In this document: piece by piece, positions 33,879-45,981 of the stretch | How positions within the stretch are numbered: position 1 is the first letter of the stretch | Layout: each line of letters starts with the position of its first letter | Assembly (NCBI GenBank): GCA_004369045.1 | Contig: ML213511.1 | Span: 240,273 to 304,272 of the forward strand | Source of the DNA: Heliocybe sulcata | Lineage: Eukaryota; Basidiomycota; Agaricomycetes; Gloeophyllales; Gloeophyllaceae | Direction: 5' to 3' | DNA length: 64,000 nucleotides | Program-made: the position numbers and the translations under genes | Notes under the pieces: model-generated | What the model saw: only the letters and a program-made list of their open reading frames with translations | Told to the model about the DNA's origin: nothing | Database searches by the model: none

Positions 33879-34976
33879 GGCGGATAGCTGCCTACAAGTC
33901 CTCCTATTAATCGGAGATCACAGTGCGAATCGTTGATCCGCGTTCAGGGCTAGGCACCCGGGGTCGGCCTCAGTACTCAGTCCTTATCTTCATTGGAGAG
34001 GTCATCCTGCTGCTCCATGACTGAGTATGAGTCCAGCAGATCCAAGCTAGTCTCGCTATCGCAGGGCGAGTCAGGTCGGACATTCCAAATGACTCGGTCG
34101 TCTCTGACAAGAGGCGATTAGTACAAACAGAAGCTTTCTCTTGTCACTAATTAGAGCTAAAGTCGAGATTGAATCTCTCAGTGTATGGTCTGTTGATCGC
34201 AGCACAGACCATAAGTATACTGAGATATTGGAAGTGACAGATGAATTGGAAGTGACAGATGAAGAGAGCAAAGGGCGAATTAATTTGGAATTATTATCGT
34301 TTCGCATGATGCGTTGGAATTATTTGATATTTCTTCGTCTAGACGCCATCTGCAAGGCGGCCGCACATCCAAGACGAGTTCCGAATCTGCCTGCTATATA
34401 TGCTCAGACGCTACCTATTGATGCCAAGTCTGAGTACCGACGCCTGAGGACCGACGCCTGAGGCCGCTACAGGCCCATAGGATACGGCTCTACTAGTCAA
34501 GATGGTGTATGTGCAGGAGTCGGTTCTTAAGGTCCATTCTGGAATGAGGTCGGAGCACCAGTACTCGCCACGTACAGACTGTACAAGAGCAGGAAACATC
34601 AACAGACAACTGCGCCGCAAATCCGAGAATTCCTCTTGGGCTGTGCAAGCGGTGCAGAGAAGCGCCCGGACGGTGATGCCGATCGTAACGCCTATCACCT
34701 TGCTCATCATGTTGCAGGCACCCTAAGCCAGCGTTACAGTACCAACCGGGGATATATCATGCAGGGCGCCTGTCTGTAACATCGCCTCGCAATCCTGGAG
34801 ATGGCGACGAAGACCAGGCACGCAGACGCACTTCCCAACAGTGTCGTCGTTTTGATATCTCTACCCCAATGCCAACTACCTCTGTGATGCGTTTCGCAAT
34901 TTCGACACTCCGACGGCTATCTGTCAAAGAGTCTCGGTGCTCGCTTGGCTGAGACTTGGTACATAGACGAGAACGA
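33879..34976. other. Intergenic with a hairpin and short direct repeat
   Basis: A stem-loop at 34177-34224 and two perfect 18-base units at 34228-34263 are the only notable parts. No gene supported. Confidence 0.4.
34177..34263. repeat. Imperfect hairpin plus 18-base tandem duplication
   Basis: Arms CTCAGT-ATGGTCTGT and ACAGACCAT-ATACTGAG face each other around a loop of about 10 bases, with a small internal bulge. Right after it the unit ttggaagtgacagatgaa occurs twice in a row without mismatch (34228-34245, 34246-34263). It could be the core of a small inverted-repeat element. Confidence 0.6.
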
Positions 34977-36594
34977 ATGGCAACGACCCACTTTCCTGTC
35001 TCTCGCACTCCTACCAGTCCTTCTAATTGTCCGATAATCTCAAAGAATGCTCAGGAATCTGTCATTGCAGCAGGCAAGTCAGAGACGTGCCGCGTCATCC
35101 GAACAACGCTGACGGAGTTACAGAACTATATTCTCCAGCTATTTGTATGTTATCAATTCTCCATCGAGACGTATGTCCGACTCACACTCGGACTTAGATT
35201 ACGACCCTGCTCTACGGTGAGCATCCATGGCGCTCGCGAGTCGCCCGACTGTGACCCATAGTCCCCAGGAACCTACCTCACGATCTTCGCCACTGCCCTG
35301 CGCATTCTCACCGGTCCATCTCCCTCCCGCTCTAAACCTAACAGACGCCTCTTGCTCTTCACTTCTCTCCTGTTCCTCTTCACCACCCTGCAATGCATCT
35401 GTCAGCTTTTGTTACCACTGCTCACGACGGAGGTGCTTGCGGCAGTGCCATATGACGGGATAACCGAGGAGGCGGATCGGCAGAAGGATATTGATAATTT
35501 GTTAGGGATTATTAGCGATGCGTTGGCAGTGACGAATAAGTGAGTTGAATGCATCTTATGGCCCGGCATGGGGAGTTTATTCAGAGGATTCCTAGTTCCT
35601 TGGCGGACGGGCTTCTGGTGAGCATTACGGCATCGCCTGCCCTCCGAATGCGTTACTTATCAATAGCAGATATGGCGATGCTACAATGTATGGAACCGTC
35701 GTCGCCGTGTCGTCTTGGTACCCTTTCTTATGCTAGTGACTGAAACGCGTGAGTTGTCGTTTGCCATCCTTCGTTCCTCACGCGTGCGCTTACCCATTTA
35801 TCATGCAACAAACAGTCTGCGGATATAGTGTCGTTGGCATTGTGACCTACTTGTACCGCCTCCGTCTCTCCATACCAAGGCCTATAACTCTCCAGTCAGT
35901 GCCCGAGCAGTGGTGGCACATGGCTGGGGTCGAGTCATGGGTGACTGTGGCATTCTATGCCCTGTCGCTCGTGACGAATGTGACCGTTACCGTGCTTATA
36001 GCTTGGAAGATATGGAAGACAACGAAGGAGAGCAGAGAGTTCTTTGGGCCCACCCACGGGAGAAGGCTTACGAGGGTGCTGCTGCTCATGTATGATCGCA
36101 TTCCTTCTGTTCCTTGCATCTAACATTTATCCGGTCCTTCTCACTGATAGGGTTGAATCCGGTGCATTCTATTCCCTGTGTCTTCTGCTCAGCTGTATAT
36201 TCTCGCTAATCGAGGATCGGAGTACGGCATGGGTGCGTCTATCTCTCCGTCAAGCCTCCAGTTGTCTCGTATCTGACACTGTTTTCCGAAACAGTTCGTC
36301 ACTACAGCTGTGACGAACCAAGTTGTAGGCATCGCCCCGACCCTCATTGTCATCCTCGTTTCGCCGCACAGTATGCGCCAGCCCACAACGTGGATAAGCG
36401 TCGTTTCTGGGCTGACTTCTCCCGCTGAAGATAATCATGAGCGTAAGAAAGCGCAGAGATTAGCAGTGGAGATCCCGGCAGAGAACGTGCGTAGACTGAC
36501 GGTGGAATTGACGCCGCGATTCGATCTTGACGTTGAGCTTGGAGTGGGGAGGAAGGAGGAAGGGTCTATGGAGTCTCACGAGGGTGGGAGATAA
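34977..36594 (+). CDS. Seven-helix membrane protein of a mushroom-specific family
   Basis: The clear exons read TTLLYGTYLTIFATALRILT, then LLLFTSLLFLFTTLQCICQL. Later comes the family hallmark DIWRCYNVWNRRRRVVLVPF (a helix with an Arg-Cys-Tyr motif), then WVTVAFYALSLVTNVTVTVL with IAWKIW, then ESGAFYSLCLLLSCIF and VGIAPTLIVILV. This order of seven helices with a cytosolic Ser/Glu tail is common in agaricomycetes, and its function is unknown. The start is uncertain. The ATG at 34977 gives a 57-residue hydrophilic leader joined by an intron at about 35144-35192, but a closer start with another exon is possible. It lies head-to-tail before a DUF6533 gene. Confidence 0.7.
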
Positions 36595-37541
36595 CGTCCG
36601 TTTAGTTGTGGCGTAATGCCGTCAGCTATGGGCGCACGCGTCGCATGCAAGACGAGTAGGCCGTCTTGTTGTCTTCAGGCTTGTATCAGAACCTTCGAGG
36701 TCTTGGAAATCGCTCGTCGCGATGGTCGTAGCGCGATGGGCTCCGTATCCCAACCGCTTGTGGCAACCTTCCGGGGTTGCGACTCTTTTGTGCGACGGGA
36801 GCGGCTATGGTCAACGGATGTACATGCTTGGCGAGTAACTTTCGTGTAACGGACTTCTACCTGGAAAGATCACACAAGATCTCAACATGATATCTTGCAC
36901 GATTCCCCGCAATTGTTCGTAACTGCGGAGTTGAGATCGCCTTCTTTTGTGCGGGGTCGCAGTATCCACGCCTGGCCGAATGATACTATTGTGTCGTACT
37001 CTCTTCGTGAGCCATCCTCGGTCCTCGATAAGTGCAGCTACATAGGCAGAGATAGCTACGTTCGTAACATATCCGACCTCCACCGACCTGCTTCTAGTCG
37101 GCGTTTCCCGGTTGTCTCCACTTTGAGAGGCTTAACGATGGTCCGGTACTTCGCTCCGAACTAAGAAGAAGACGCTGTCGCTGCAATGCTGCATCGACGG
37201 AAGATAACTTTCAAACTCGAAGCTTGAAGCATAATATACTTGCAGACTCTTGAGTTTTACGAGCTCCGGAATGAGGATCTTTCATGCTTCTGCTGGCAGG
37301 CACTGCAAAGAGGGCTCAGCCACCACGCGATTTTCATTCAGAGGGACCATCAAAATCAGGTATGGTTCTCTCCATCAGACACGTTGATTGGCTCAAGTTG
37401 TTCCCGAAGCTCCCATCTCTTACATACGTATCACTGAGTAAATATCGCTTAGCGCATGCGATATAATGGGGCGACCGGCCGTCGCGCTCGCACTTGTCTC
37501 CTGCAGCCCCATGTACACTTAGGCTCGCCAGCTTGACTGGG
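36595..37541. other. Intergenic between two membrane-protein genes
   Basis: About 950 bases with no gene supported. It should hold the promoter of the downstream DUF6533 gene. Confidence 0.4.
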
Positions 37542-39437
37542 ATGGCGACGATGGAGACGTTGGACCAGGTGCGGACGGACTTCTTGAATATCACGGCGAC
37601 GCGGTATCTGAGTGGTGAGTGGCGAGCAATGAGAGTATGAAATGAGAGGACTGAGAAGGCCACTCTTCGTCATGACGTGCAGCTGCAGGGCTTGTGGTGC
37701 GTCTCTATTTCGCCTATTATATTGTCGATCTATTAAGGGTAGAGACCGCAGATTATGCTCTATGACCACCTCCTTACCCTTGATGATGAGGTGGAGTATG
37801 TCTGGAAGGCGAAGTGGTCCCTCCCGAAAACACTCTTTTTGGTTCTGCGATATATGGTCCCTTCTGCAATGATCATGTATACGTACGGTGCGTAGTCTTC
37901 GGAGCGCCCAATTCTTTGCGGATAATGATAGATATCATTTTTCAAGAACTTAGCGGGATAGGCGAAATCCATCTCTCAGATACAGTCCGTATATACTCCC
38001 CAATGTCATGCCACTCGTTCTCATTGTTTCTTGTTCTGTAGTTGTAGGTCGTTTGCATCAGCCGCTTTGAACAGCGCAGTGAAGTTACTTCTGTAAATTA
38101 GCTGCCGAGGGTGGTTCGGCTCCGGTCTCTATCTTGGGATATTCTCAGTCAGCATCGGAAACTGTACGTCGATATTTCCATGGTTCACTCCATACACTTT
38201 TGACATTCAGCGTGTCTTCTTCCCCCTCTCATCCAATCATCTCTCTCGATCGCTTCACTCCTCACATTTCGTCGCATTTTCCTACCTCCACCTACCGCTG
38301 CACGGACTTAGTCATCGTCCTCCTACGACTCTGGGTCATCTGGGACCGCAATATTCGGCTGCTACTTGTCACCCTCTCCGTTTTCATTGCTACACAAATC
38401 ATGACACTTGCCGCCACAACATATATGGTCGTGCACTGGATACGTGAGTCCCGTCTATGACCAAATGTCGTATCAGACGAAAATTCATATGATATACTAA
38501 TGCGGCACTTCCTCCTTGACCCTCCAGCTGAAGTTATTTTCGTCGAGGAACTTCACATGTGCGGAATGGTTGCCAAGCCGCCTTTGGTCATGCTGTGGGC
38601 TCCTGGGGTAAGCTCCATTTCTGCCTTCAGGTCAAATAAAAACTCTGATGGAAAATTGCGATTTGAAGCTATTCTTTGAAGTTATGGTCTTCGTGCTAGC
38701 ATCGTGGAACGCACTATCCAGGCCGAGTATCGCGTGTCCCGTAGCTCGTTCGGTATATCGAGACGGCCTCGGATATTTTGTCGTGAGTTACCTTCACCCT
38801 ATTGATCTTTATCGTGATACCGACGTCATTCCATGCAATGCTCCAGCTACTTGCAAGTGAGTGAAAAGGAGAGGAAGACGAGCACCAGTTGCTGAACTAC
38901 TGTAGCTTTAAGGGTACTGAACTTAATATTATCTGTTGTTGCACCTGTGAGCTTCTTGTCATATTAACCCTTTTTCTCTGTATCGCTTGCTGACGGTATT
39001 GCAGTTATCCTTAATGTTCCTCGGTATCTAGTATGTCCCCTTTCTTGCCTGTTCTCTGTTCCGTATGTCCCTACCTTTCCTGACACCACGTCCTCAGCTT
39101 TATTTGGGCCGCGACTACTGTTACCGTCAGCCGCCTCCTCCTCAACTTCCGCAGGCTTTCTACCGCACACCACATCGACCACGTGCAGCACAATGACGAA
39201 GAAAATCCCTCCTCTGAACTCTCTCGGCAGGAAAGCCGGGCGACGGTTGACAAATACACGCGCGTCGCGAACAGCGCGGACGGGCAGGTCGTGCAGGCGG
39301 TAGACACGGAGGAGTATGAGCTGCGCGAAGGGGCATCGGCAAGGACCGCGGCTTTTGGCGAGGCAGCGGTTAGCGGGGCGTCGTCGTCGAGGACGGTTAT
39401 AGCGTCGTCGACGACTGTCGTGGGCTATAAAAGTTAG
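37542..39437 (+). CDS. DUF6533-type multi-helix membrane protein
   Basis: Exon 1 reads MATMETLDQVRTDFLNITAT then RYLS. After two introns comes the signature MLYDHLLTLDDEVEYVWKAK, followed by SLPKTLFLVLRYMVPSAMIM. Later exons carry LVIVLLRLWVIWDRNIRLLL with VTLSVFIATQIMTL, and AEVIFVEELHMCGMVAKPPL with FFEVMVFVLASWNAL. A last helix precedes a 90-residue Ser/Glu-rich cytosolic tail ending VVGYKS. This is the same family as the protein at 24-25.5 kb but clearly diverged, so not a recent duplicate. Introns after 38.4 kb are several and not all placed with certainty. Function unknown. Confidence 0.78.
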
Positions 39438-40108
39438 AGATGGACTGTATGGTACAGTGTGCGACTGTTTAATAATGATACGACTCACGACTGGAGGAGA
39501 CACGGACTGGAAGAGTTAGTAAATCGCTGTCGGAGGAGTGGGTTATAAATAACTTGGGGTTAGTGGGCCAACTGCTTCGCATGGCATTTATACGAGACCT
39601 GGCCCCTTAGGTCTTAGGCCTTAGTCGTCACGCACCTCTTCATATACATAGATTGAACTGACATCAAGTCTGCCACATAGTATAAGGCCTTAAGGAACCA
39701 AGCCGCAAGTCGCGCCAACCATGCATACAAACCGGAGTAGAGAGCTGATTCCCACGGTAACCAACAGTCACGACAATAAAATAATGAACAGAGAGACAAA
39801 ACATGCACCTAAAATCACAATAATATTCCTGCGCATGTCAGAGCCTATGTAGAGCTTGTATTATGAATCCATGACAACGAGGAACCTTACATGAACCCGA
39901 GACTGCAAACGGCGAGATCGTGATGATTTTGTAATGGTCACTACAAGCGGACCATGAACCGGAGACTGAATATACTTATGAACACCACCCGCATAAACAA
40001 AGCCCGATTACTCGGCATTGAGGTCCACGCGTTCGGCAACCCGCTCATTTTGACCGTATTATAACTCACTCCTCAGGACTCGTAACTGAGTCCGCTCTAT
40101 CATTTACC
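39438..40108. other. Intergenic before phospholipase C
   Basis: About 670 bases, fairly AT-rich. No gene supported. Confidence 0.4.
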
Positions 40109-40195
40109 ATGTCGACGATACTCTCGGGTGTTGTTCGAGCTGTAATTCGGTCAAGGAGCAGTCCTAGGAAATCCATAAAGCATCGATTCACATGA
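40109..40195 (+). promoter_or_regulatory. Upstream ORF overlapping the phospholipase C start (ATGA)
   Basis: An ATG at 40109 opens 28 codons that end in TGA at 40193-40195, sharing the sequence ATGA with the proposed main start at 40192. The peptide is basic (VIRSRSSPRKSIKH). Such an overlap could allow termination-reinitiation and would damp translation. Alternatively, an unnoticed intron could make this ATG the true start. Confidence 0.4.
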
Positions 40196-42490
40196 ACTTG
40201 GCCGGCGGTGTCACACAGCCTTTAGTGGTCGCGCTGATAACCAAAGACGTTTCCCCTCTTGCCAGCTTAGTGACTCTGCTTCAGACCGTAGTCAAGCCCG
40301 TCGTACTCCAGCTACTTGCACCCGAAAACATGCAATCTGGAGACGAGACCGTCGACCCGCTGAGGCGTCTGGCGGAGGAGTATGGCTTGGATACACCGGT
40401 CAACACCGATGCGCCTAAGACGGAAGCGCACGATGTGCGACTCAGCCCTGAGATTGCTGCGTTCATTGAAGAGCACGGAGAGGTGAGCTTTCTCTGTATT
40501 ATTAGTCTCAATGGAGACGCGAAGATCCTTAGTAAAAGAGGAAAGGAAGACTGTATGTCAATCAGAGTGATAGACTTTGAAGGACAGTTTAGGCAGGAGT
40601 GCTGCCTGTTCCGGCTCCATTCCATATTCGACATGCGTTTTGCTGACCGTATTTTGCTTGTAGTCAGTGGACGAACTATTACGCCTTCCAGTAGTTCATC
40701 CTCCGCCTGTGGACGACTCTTTTCCACTAACAAATTATTACATCTCGTAAGTCCTCGCTTACTCTTTCCACGTACTTTCTAACCAACACATCACATGTGC
40801 CAGCTCTTCCCATAACACCTATCTCCTCTCCCGCCAACTCCTCGGCCGGTCCTCCGCTGCCTCATACACGCACGTCCTCTCCCGCGGCGCGCATACTGTC
40901 GAGATTGACGTCTGGCCCTCCTCCGAAGGACCCGTCGTGACTCACGGGTACACCTTCTCCACCAGCGTGCCCTTTCAATCAGTGTGCGTAGCGATTGGGG
41001 ATGCCGTGAAGCCAGATGCGTGGCCGGTATTTGTGAGTCTGGAGTGCCACGTGGGTATCGACGGCCAGGAAGAGCTCGTGGAGATTATGAAGGGTGCATG
41101 GGGGAAGAAGCTTGTTGACAGCGAACTTGAAGGCGTGCAGGGCGACAATGTGGCCCCGAGAGATTTAATGGGGAGGATCCTCGTCATGGTGAGGCCTCAG
41201 AGGGAACATCATAATCAATTTCTTTAATTACGTGCCACAGGTCGAGTATTACCCGCCTGAGGAGCCTAAAAAGAAGAAAGAGGAGGACGACGGCGCCTCT
41301 TCATCGTTCTCGTCCTCAAGCTCGTCTTCGTTGTCGTCATCAGACCTCTCAGATTCAGAGTCTACTGAGAGCAAGATCCTTGCGGCGCTGCGCCTCCGCA
41401 AGAAGCATGAGCGTGAAAACAAGCACCCTATTATTTCCGAGGCGCTCACCAGACTCGGTGAGTTGATTCACTTCCCATAGCTCGAGCCGCGTACCGATAC
41501 TTTATAGGTGTCTACGCACACAGCATGAAACCCAAGGCGAATTGGTTCTTGCAAGGTAAACAGGCTCCTTGCTGTTGTGGTTATAGACTAACCAAGGCCG
41601 ACAGAGCTCCTCCACCCCACCCATATCCTCATCAACATCTCCGAACCCGCGCTGTCCAAGCTCTTTCCCGCCCACTCCGCGAAACTCGTATCGCATGCGC
41701 AGAAGCACATGCGCCGGGTCTTCCCAAGAGGGACCCGCATCCACTCGAGCAACCTCAACCCGCTCGAGTTCTGGAGAGACGGGTCGCAGGTGGTGTCGCT
41801 GAACTGGCAGACGTACGATAAGGGCATGCAGGTGCGGTAGTCGCCGCCTTCGACTGGAATAGCGTATTGATAAGTTTGGGTATAGATAAACGAGGCGATG
41901 TTCGTGGGGAGCAACGGGTGGGTGCTCAAGCCGGCCAAGTTGATTGGTATGGGTGAGGGCATGGGTGGGAAGGTGAAGCTTTCCGGGACGTTTGCCGGGC
42001 TTAGTTCATGTGAGTTCCTCTTTTAACTTTCGTTTTGCCTTCTTCTATAGTTAGAATTCCAGTGCCTGTGAAGGAAGGAACGAAGAAACTGGACGCGTAC
42101 GTCCGCGCGGAGCTCCTGACCTCCGACGATGAGCTCAAGTGGCGCTCGACGACGGTCAAGTGCAGCGCCATCCCGGAAGGAAGCCAAGTGGATCTAATGT
42201 TTACCGACGCGACGGTCGAGTGGGAGTACGCCGCAAACGACCTCGTCTTTCTCCGGCAAGTGTTGCTACTATCGACTATTATCACGTTCTACCCTGCTAA
42301 TCACATTTCGGGGTGGGTCTCTAGGGTCTTGCTACTCGAAGATGAGTTTGGCAAGGACGACGAGCTCGCGGTCTTCTGCGCCCGCGTCGACCATCTCCAA
42401 CAGGGCTGGCGGTTGATCCGGCTGCTCAGTATGAAGGGCAAGGACACGGGGGCGACGTTGCTGGCCAGATTTTCTATCGAGGCTGTCTGA
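40192..42490 (+). CDS. Phosphoinositide-specific phospholipase C
   Basis: The enzyme cuts PIP2 at the plasma membrane into IP3 and diacylglycerol. The X box carries [15 protein letters not shown] (first catalytic His and the Asn), AHTVEIDVW (calcium-binding Glu/Asp) and [10 protein letters not shown] (second catalytic His), with VSLECHV after it. An acidic, Ser-rich X-Y linker follows ([12 protein letters not shown] and a Ser run). The Y box has [24 protein letters not shown] and [14 protein letters not shown]2 domain ends the protein. EF hands and PH domain are not recognisable; the first 97 residues are helical. Exons 40192-40482 and 40664-40746 flank a 181-base intron, long for this genome. 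One later intron (42256-42324) begins GC instead of GT. Confidence 0.93.
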
Positions 42491-42822
42491 TGAGGAATAT
42501 TGGTGGCTCAGGGTGGATTGTATCTTTATTAGCCATTTATTGTTGTTAGAACTGACTATGAATGCTTCCTTTAACATTGACTGAAACAGGCAGCCGACAT
42601 ACATCCTGTAGTAAGCCCTAACATTCTGTAGTAAGTCCTACCTAACACGGGTGTTTCCCTTCGGCAAACCACTGGCTCCTGTGTACATTCGCATCCGTTC
42701 CTCCTCCGTATTCGGGTTCGGGTTCTATGCCTATCCAAGAGACTTAAATAGTACCTGTCCCTGCACATAGTCCCCGAAATACCTCGATGCAAAATCCTTC
42801 GTCATAAGTACAATGGACTATC
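42491..42822. other. Intergenic between convergent genes
   Basis: 330 bases between the stops of phospholipase C and the flavoprotein. Nothing supported. Confidence 0.4.
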
Positions 42823-44188
42823 TCAAGAATGATAATCCTGCACCCCCGGCGCCCACATGCCCCAGGCCCTGCCCGATCCGACATCCTCCACGCCATCGTC
42901 CTTCATATCATACTTCGGCTCCTCGTCCGGCCCAGCGGGGTTTCTAAAGATCACATTCCGTTTCTACGAAAACCGTCAGCACGCCCCGACGAAAGGGCCA
43001 AAGATAAACCACTCACAATCCCCAGACTGAGATGTATCGCCGCTGGATCGGGCTTGTACACCTCCAACTCCCCGCCCTTGCCTTCCTCCAGCGCCCTCAC
43101 ATTCCTCGCGACAATCTCCGCCTGCTTGAACCCGGGCCGCGCCTGCCGCGGACCACCATGCTCCGCGACGTCTCCGACGGCAAAGACGTGCGAGTAGGCA
43201 GGGTCCTGCAGCTGCAAGGTCGGCTTGACGAGGACGCGGCCCGTGGTTGGCGAGACGAGGGCGGGTGGGAGGAAGGACGTTACGGGCGCTTGGCCGGTGG
43301 AGAGGATGGCGAGGTCGGCGGGCACGGTGCGCCCGCTGGTTAGTTCTATCGAGAAGGCGCGTCCGTCGGTCGGGAAGCCGCCTTGAGGGATGTGGACTCT
43401 GTCGTTGAGGATCACCTCGATGCCGAGCTCTTTACACCGGGCCATGATGAGCTCGTGCATCTGTGGGTGGAAGGTCTGCATGAGTTTGTCGCGGGAGTGG
43501 ATGAGGGTGACGGATTTGTCGGGGAAGAGCTCCTTGATGTCTGTGGCGGTCTCTGTGGGGCGTGATATGGGCATAGTTTTGGCTGGGAGCGAGGCAGACA
43601 GACTCACGGACTCCGACGGCGCCCCCGCCTACCACGACCACGTTCTTTGCCTTCTTGACTGTCTCCTGACTACTCTTCATTCCATCGATACCTTCCTTCT
43701 TTCCTGTGATCGGGGGCATGTGCGTCCCGGTTGCTACGACCAGATAGTCATAATCTAAAGTCTTCTTGTCTTGAGACGGACTCAAGACCTCCGTGTATTC
43801 GACCTTTCCTGGTGAGACGGATGTGACGAGGCCCCGCACAAGCCGCGAGGTTCCCGGTGGGCAGGCGTGGAATGCGTTGGAGTATGGGATGAAGGCCATG
43901 TGTTCGTAGCCCGAGAGAATGGCGAAGCGGGGGAAGGCGAAGAGGTGCTGTGCGCAAAGGTGAGCGCGGCGAAACAGAGATGATATGGTAAAGACGTACG
44001 TGGAAATGCGAATTCTTCTCGATGAGCACGATGTTGTGCGATTCATGCATGGCGTTCGCGAGGAACTCGACAGATTTCAGGCCTGAGGGGCGTCAAGTCG
44101 TGCTCATGCCAGTCGGAGGAGACGACGCACCGACATAGCTTCCGCCCACCACGACGATGTTCCCTCTTTCCTTCTTGAGTCCGTTCAT
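42823..44188 (-). CDS. FAD-dependent oxidoreductase, AIF/FSP1 (AIFM2)-like
   Basis: The N-terminus carries the FAD Rossmann motif NIVVVGGSYVG, then SVEFLANAM and IVLIEKNSHFHHLFAFPRF. The second dinucleotide site reads NVVVVGGGAVG, followed by ATDIKELFPDKSVTLIHSRD. The family's closing FAD motif reads HVFAVGDVAEHGG. The C-terminus is RNPAGPDEEPKYDMK and a Trp-rich end. Members oxidise NAD(P)H with quinones or oxygen at lipid droplets, membranes or mitochondria; the location here cannot be read. The start follows from the Rossmann strand beginning within ten residues. Four short introns are placed, one right after the FAD motif and one inside GGGAVG-VQ. Confidence 0.9.
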
Positions 44189-44883
44189 TCTGCCAGAGGT
44201 AGGGTGGAAAGCTCTGGTAGTGGGGGATATATGTGCGCTGAGCCGGACGAGACGGTGGGTCGCTCGAAGGTCCGACAGCATCGCCCGCCAGATTTAAGGT
44301 GGCGCTGTAAGCCTAAGCTGTTCATAGCCGGGCGACTATTATAAATGGCGTGGCAAGGATGATGAACAAGTACGGCGGGAAAGAGATTGAATGGGGTCAT
44401 GAATCTCAGCGACAGACCGTTCGGCGCGGACCGCTCCTAAGTCATCTTATCAGATATGATAAATTGGGTTGCCGCCCGCAGTCACGCAGAGTAATCACTA
44501 GTAATCACGCTTTGCCAACGTAAGTACTTCTGGAAATTGCTGGCTCTGAGAGAAAAACGCAACTGACTTTATCCACGAGTCTGTAAGGCAAAGTCGACCA
44601 CGCACTCGGCACAAAGGACCGCTGCAATGACTGCGGACGGCAACTCTGCTCAGTTGGAATCAGACCGCTTCTTACTGTATGAGGCGTAAATGCTGAGCGT
44701 TGGGTCTCGATGACTTGTAGAGTATATAGGTCACTAGAAATACATCATATTCAGGATCAACTTCAAAATTAACATGGCCGGGCAGAAAAAGCAGAGAGTA
44801 AGGACACTGAGATACCGAGTCGAATACAATCTTCTTGAGTAACACGGGATCCCGCCCATCGAAGGAGCCTCCCACTTCAGACA
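44189..44883. other. Intergenic
   Basis: Upstream region of the flavoprotein and 3' flank of the next gene. No gene supported. Confidence 0.4.
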
Positions 44884-45981
44884 TCACTTGTGTTCGTCAA
44901 TAGAGTAGGCGCCCTGAGCAATTTGGATGTTAACTCTGGGCAGGCAGAGTAAGACTACAGTAACCCTCACCGTATCCGGGTTGACGATAATGTCCCACTG
45001 CGTGTTGTTCGATAGATTCACGAGGTTCTTCTGCCAGATCGGGTCTTTTGTGACGAGGCCCGCAGTCAAAAATTGCCCCTCTAAGAGGGACACGTTGATA
45101 TTTTAGAAGATATAACCACTGCCAGACTTACGCTTCATGTTGCTAGTGATATAGGCCTTCAGGATCGGATGGTACCGAGCCGTGACCGATGACGACGCCC
45201 TGTTCAAGGAACAGACTCAGCATAATCACAGGCTCTCGCAGCGGGATATCTCACCCGACATTCTCCCAGATGTAGGTGGGGTTGTAATCGTTGCCCGCGA
45301 AGAAACCTGGAAGCCGCAGTTATATCCCATTCCCATGCTACGATACAGTTACAATGCCACTCACCAACGGACAGCGTCTGCTTGCGGCCGGTCTTATTTT
45401 CGCAAGAGACGATTTCCTTCTGGGAGGGTACCGTCGTGGGCGTGTCGAAGATTGCGTGATCGTTCTTCAGATTCACGGCCACGTTTTGCCCGGGCTACAC
45501 GGTGTGTCAATGAAGTACGAGTGATATGCGGCAAGCTGAGTACGTACCGCTATCTTCGCCGCCACGTTGCTGGTGACAACGTTGTCGTGACCAAGGCCGG
45601 TTATACCGAACGCAAGCTGAGAGGTAAACTTCACAGGGTCACCCACGCCGATCTCTGATACTTGGCGTTAACATGAAAAACACGTTGGTCGACCATAACA
45701 TACGTTTCCCGAGGATATCGACAACCTTCCTTTGGGAGAATTAGCCCATGGATAGCATCGGGCTTGACGAAAGACACTTACCAGGCGACAGCAGCTTGCT
45801 CTGAACCGACCTTGCTGGGATCCGGGTCAGAGAACGTCAACATCAGTTGCGCATCCTGAGTAATACTCAATAAGACCGTAATCAACGACGTGAAAAAATC
45901 ATAACATACGTCGGGGAAGTCTTTGTAGTGGAAGACGAGCGTCTTCTCGATAAGAGTGCTGGGAGGGGCCGGGTCGGGCAT
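44884..45981 (-). CDS. Small unknown basidiomycete protein, paralogue A (about 230 aa)
   Basis: Starts MPDPAPPSTLIEKTLVFHYK and, after splicing, continues DAQLMLTFSDPDPSKVGSEQ, AAVAWKVVDILGK, DPVKFTSQLAFGITGLG and NVAVNLKNDHAIFDTP. It ends with ENKTGRKQTLSVGFFAGNDY, PTYIWENVG, YHPILKAYITSNMK, then LVTKDPIWQKNLVNLSNNTQ. The alternation of short strands suggests an all-beta protein. There is no signal peptide. I recall similar proteins in other mushrooms but no function or family name. It has eight or so short introns. It faces away from paralogue B at 47.6 kb, with which it shares intron positions. Confidence 0.75.

Noticed and set aside
42256-42324. Reading the phospholipase C3' part as one uninterrupted exon
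   Set aside because: The frame is open, but the inserted 23 residues break the conserved C2 strand, and the GC-AG splice restores it.
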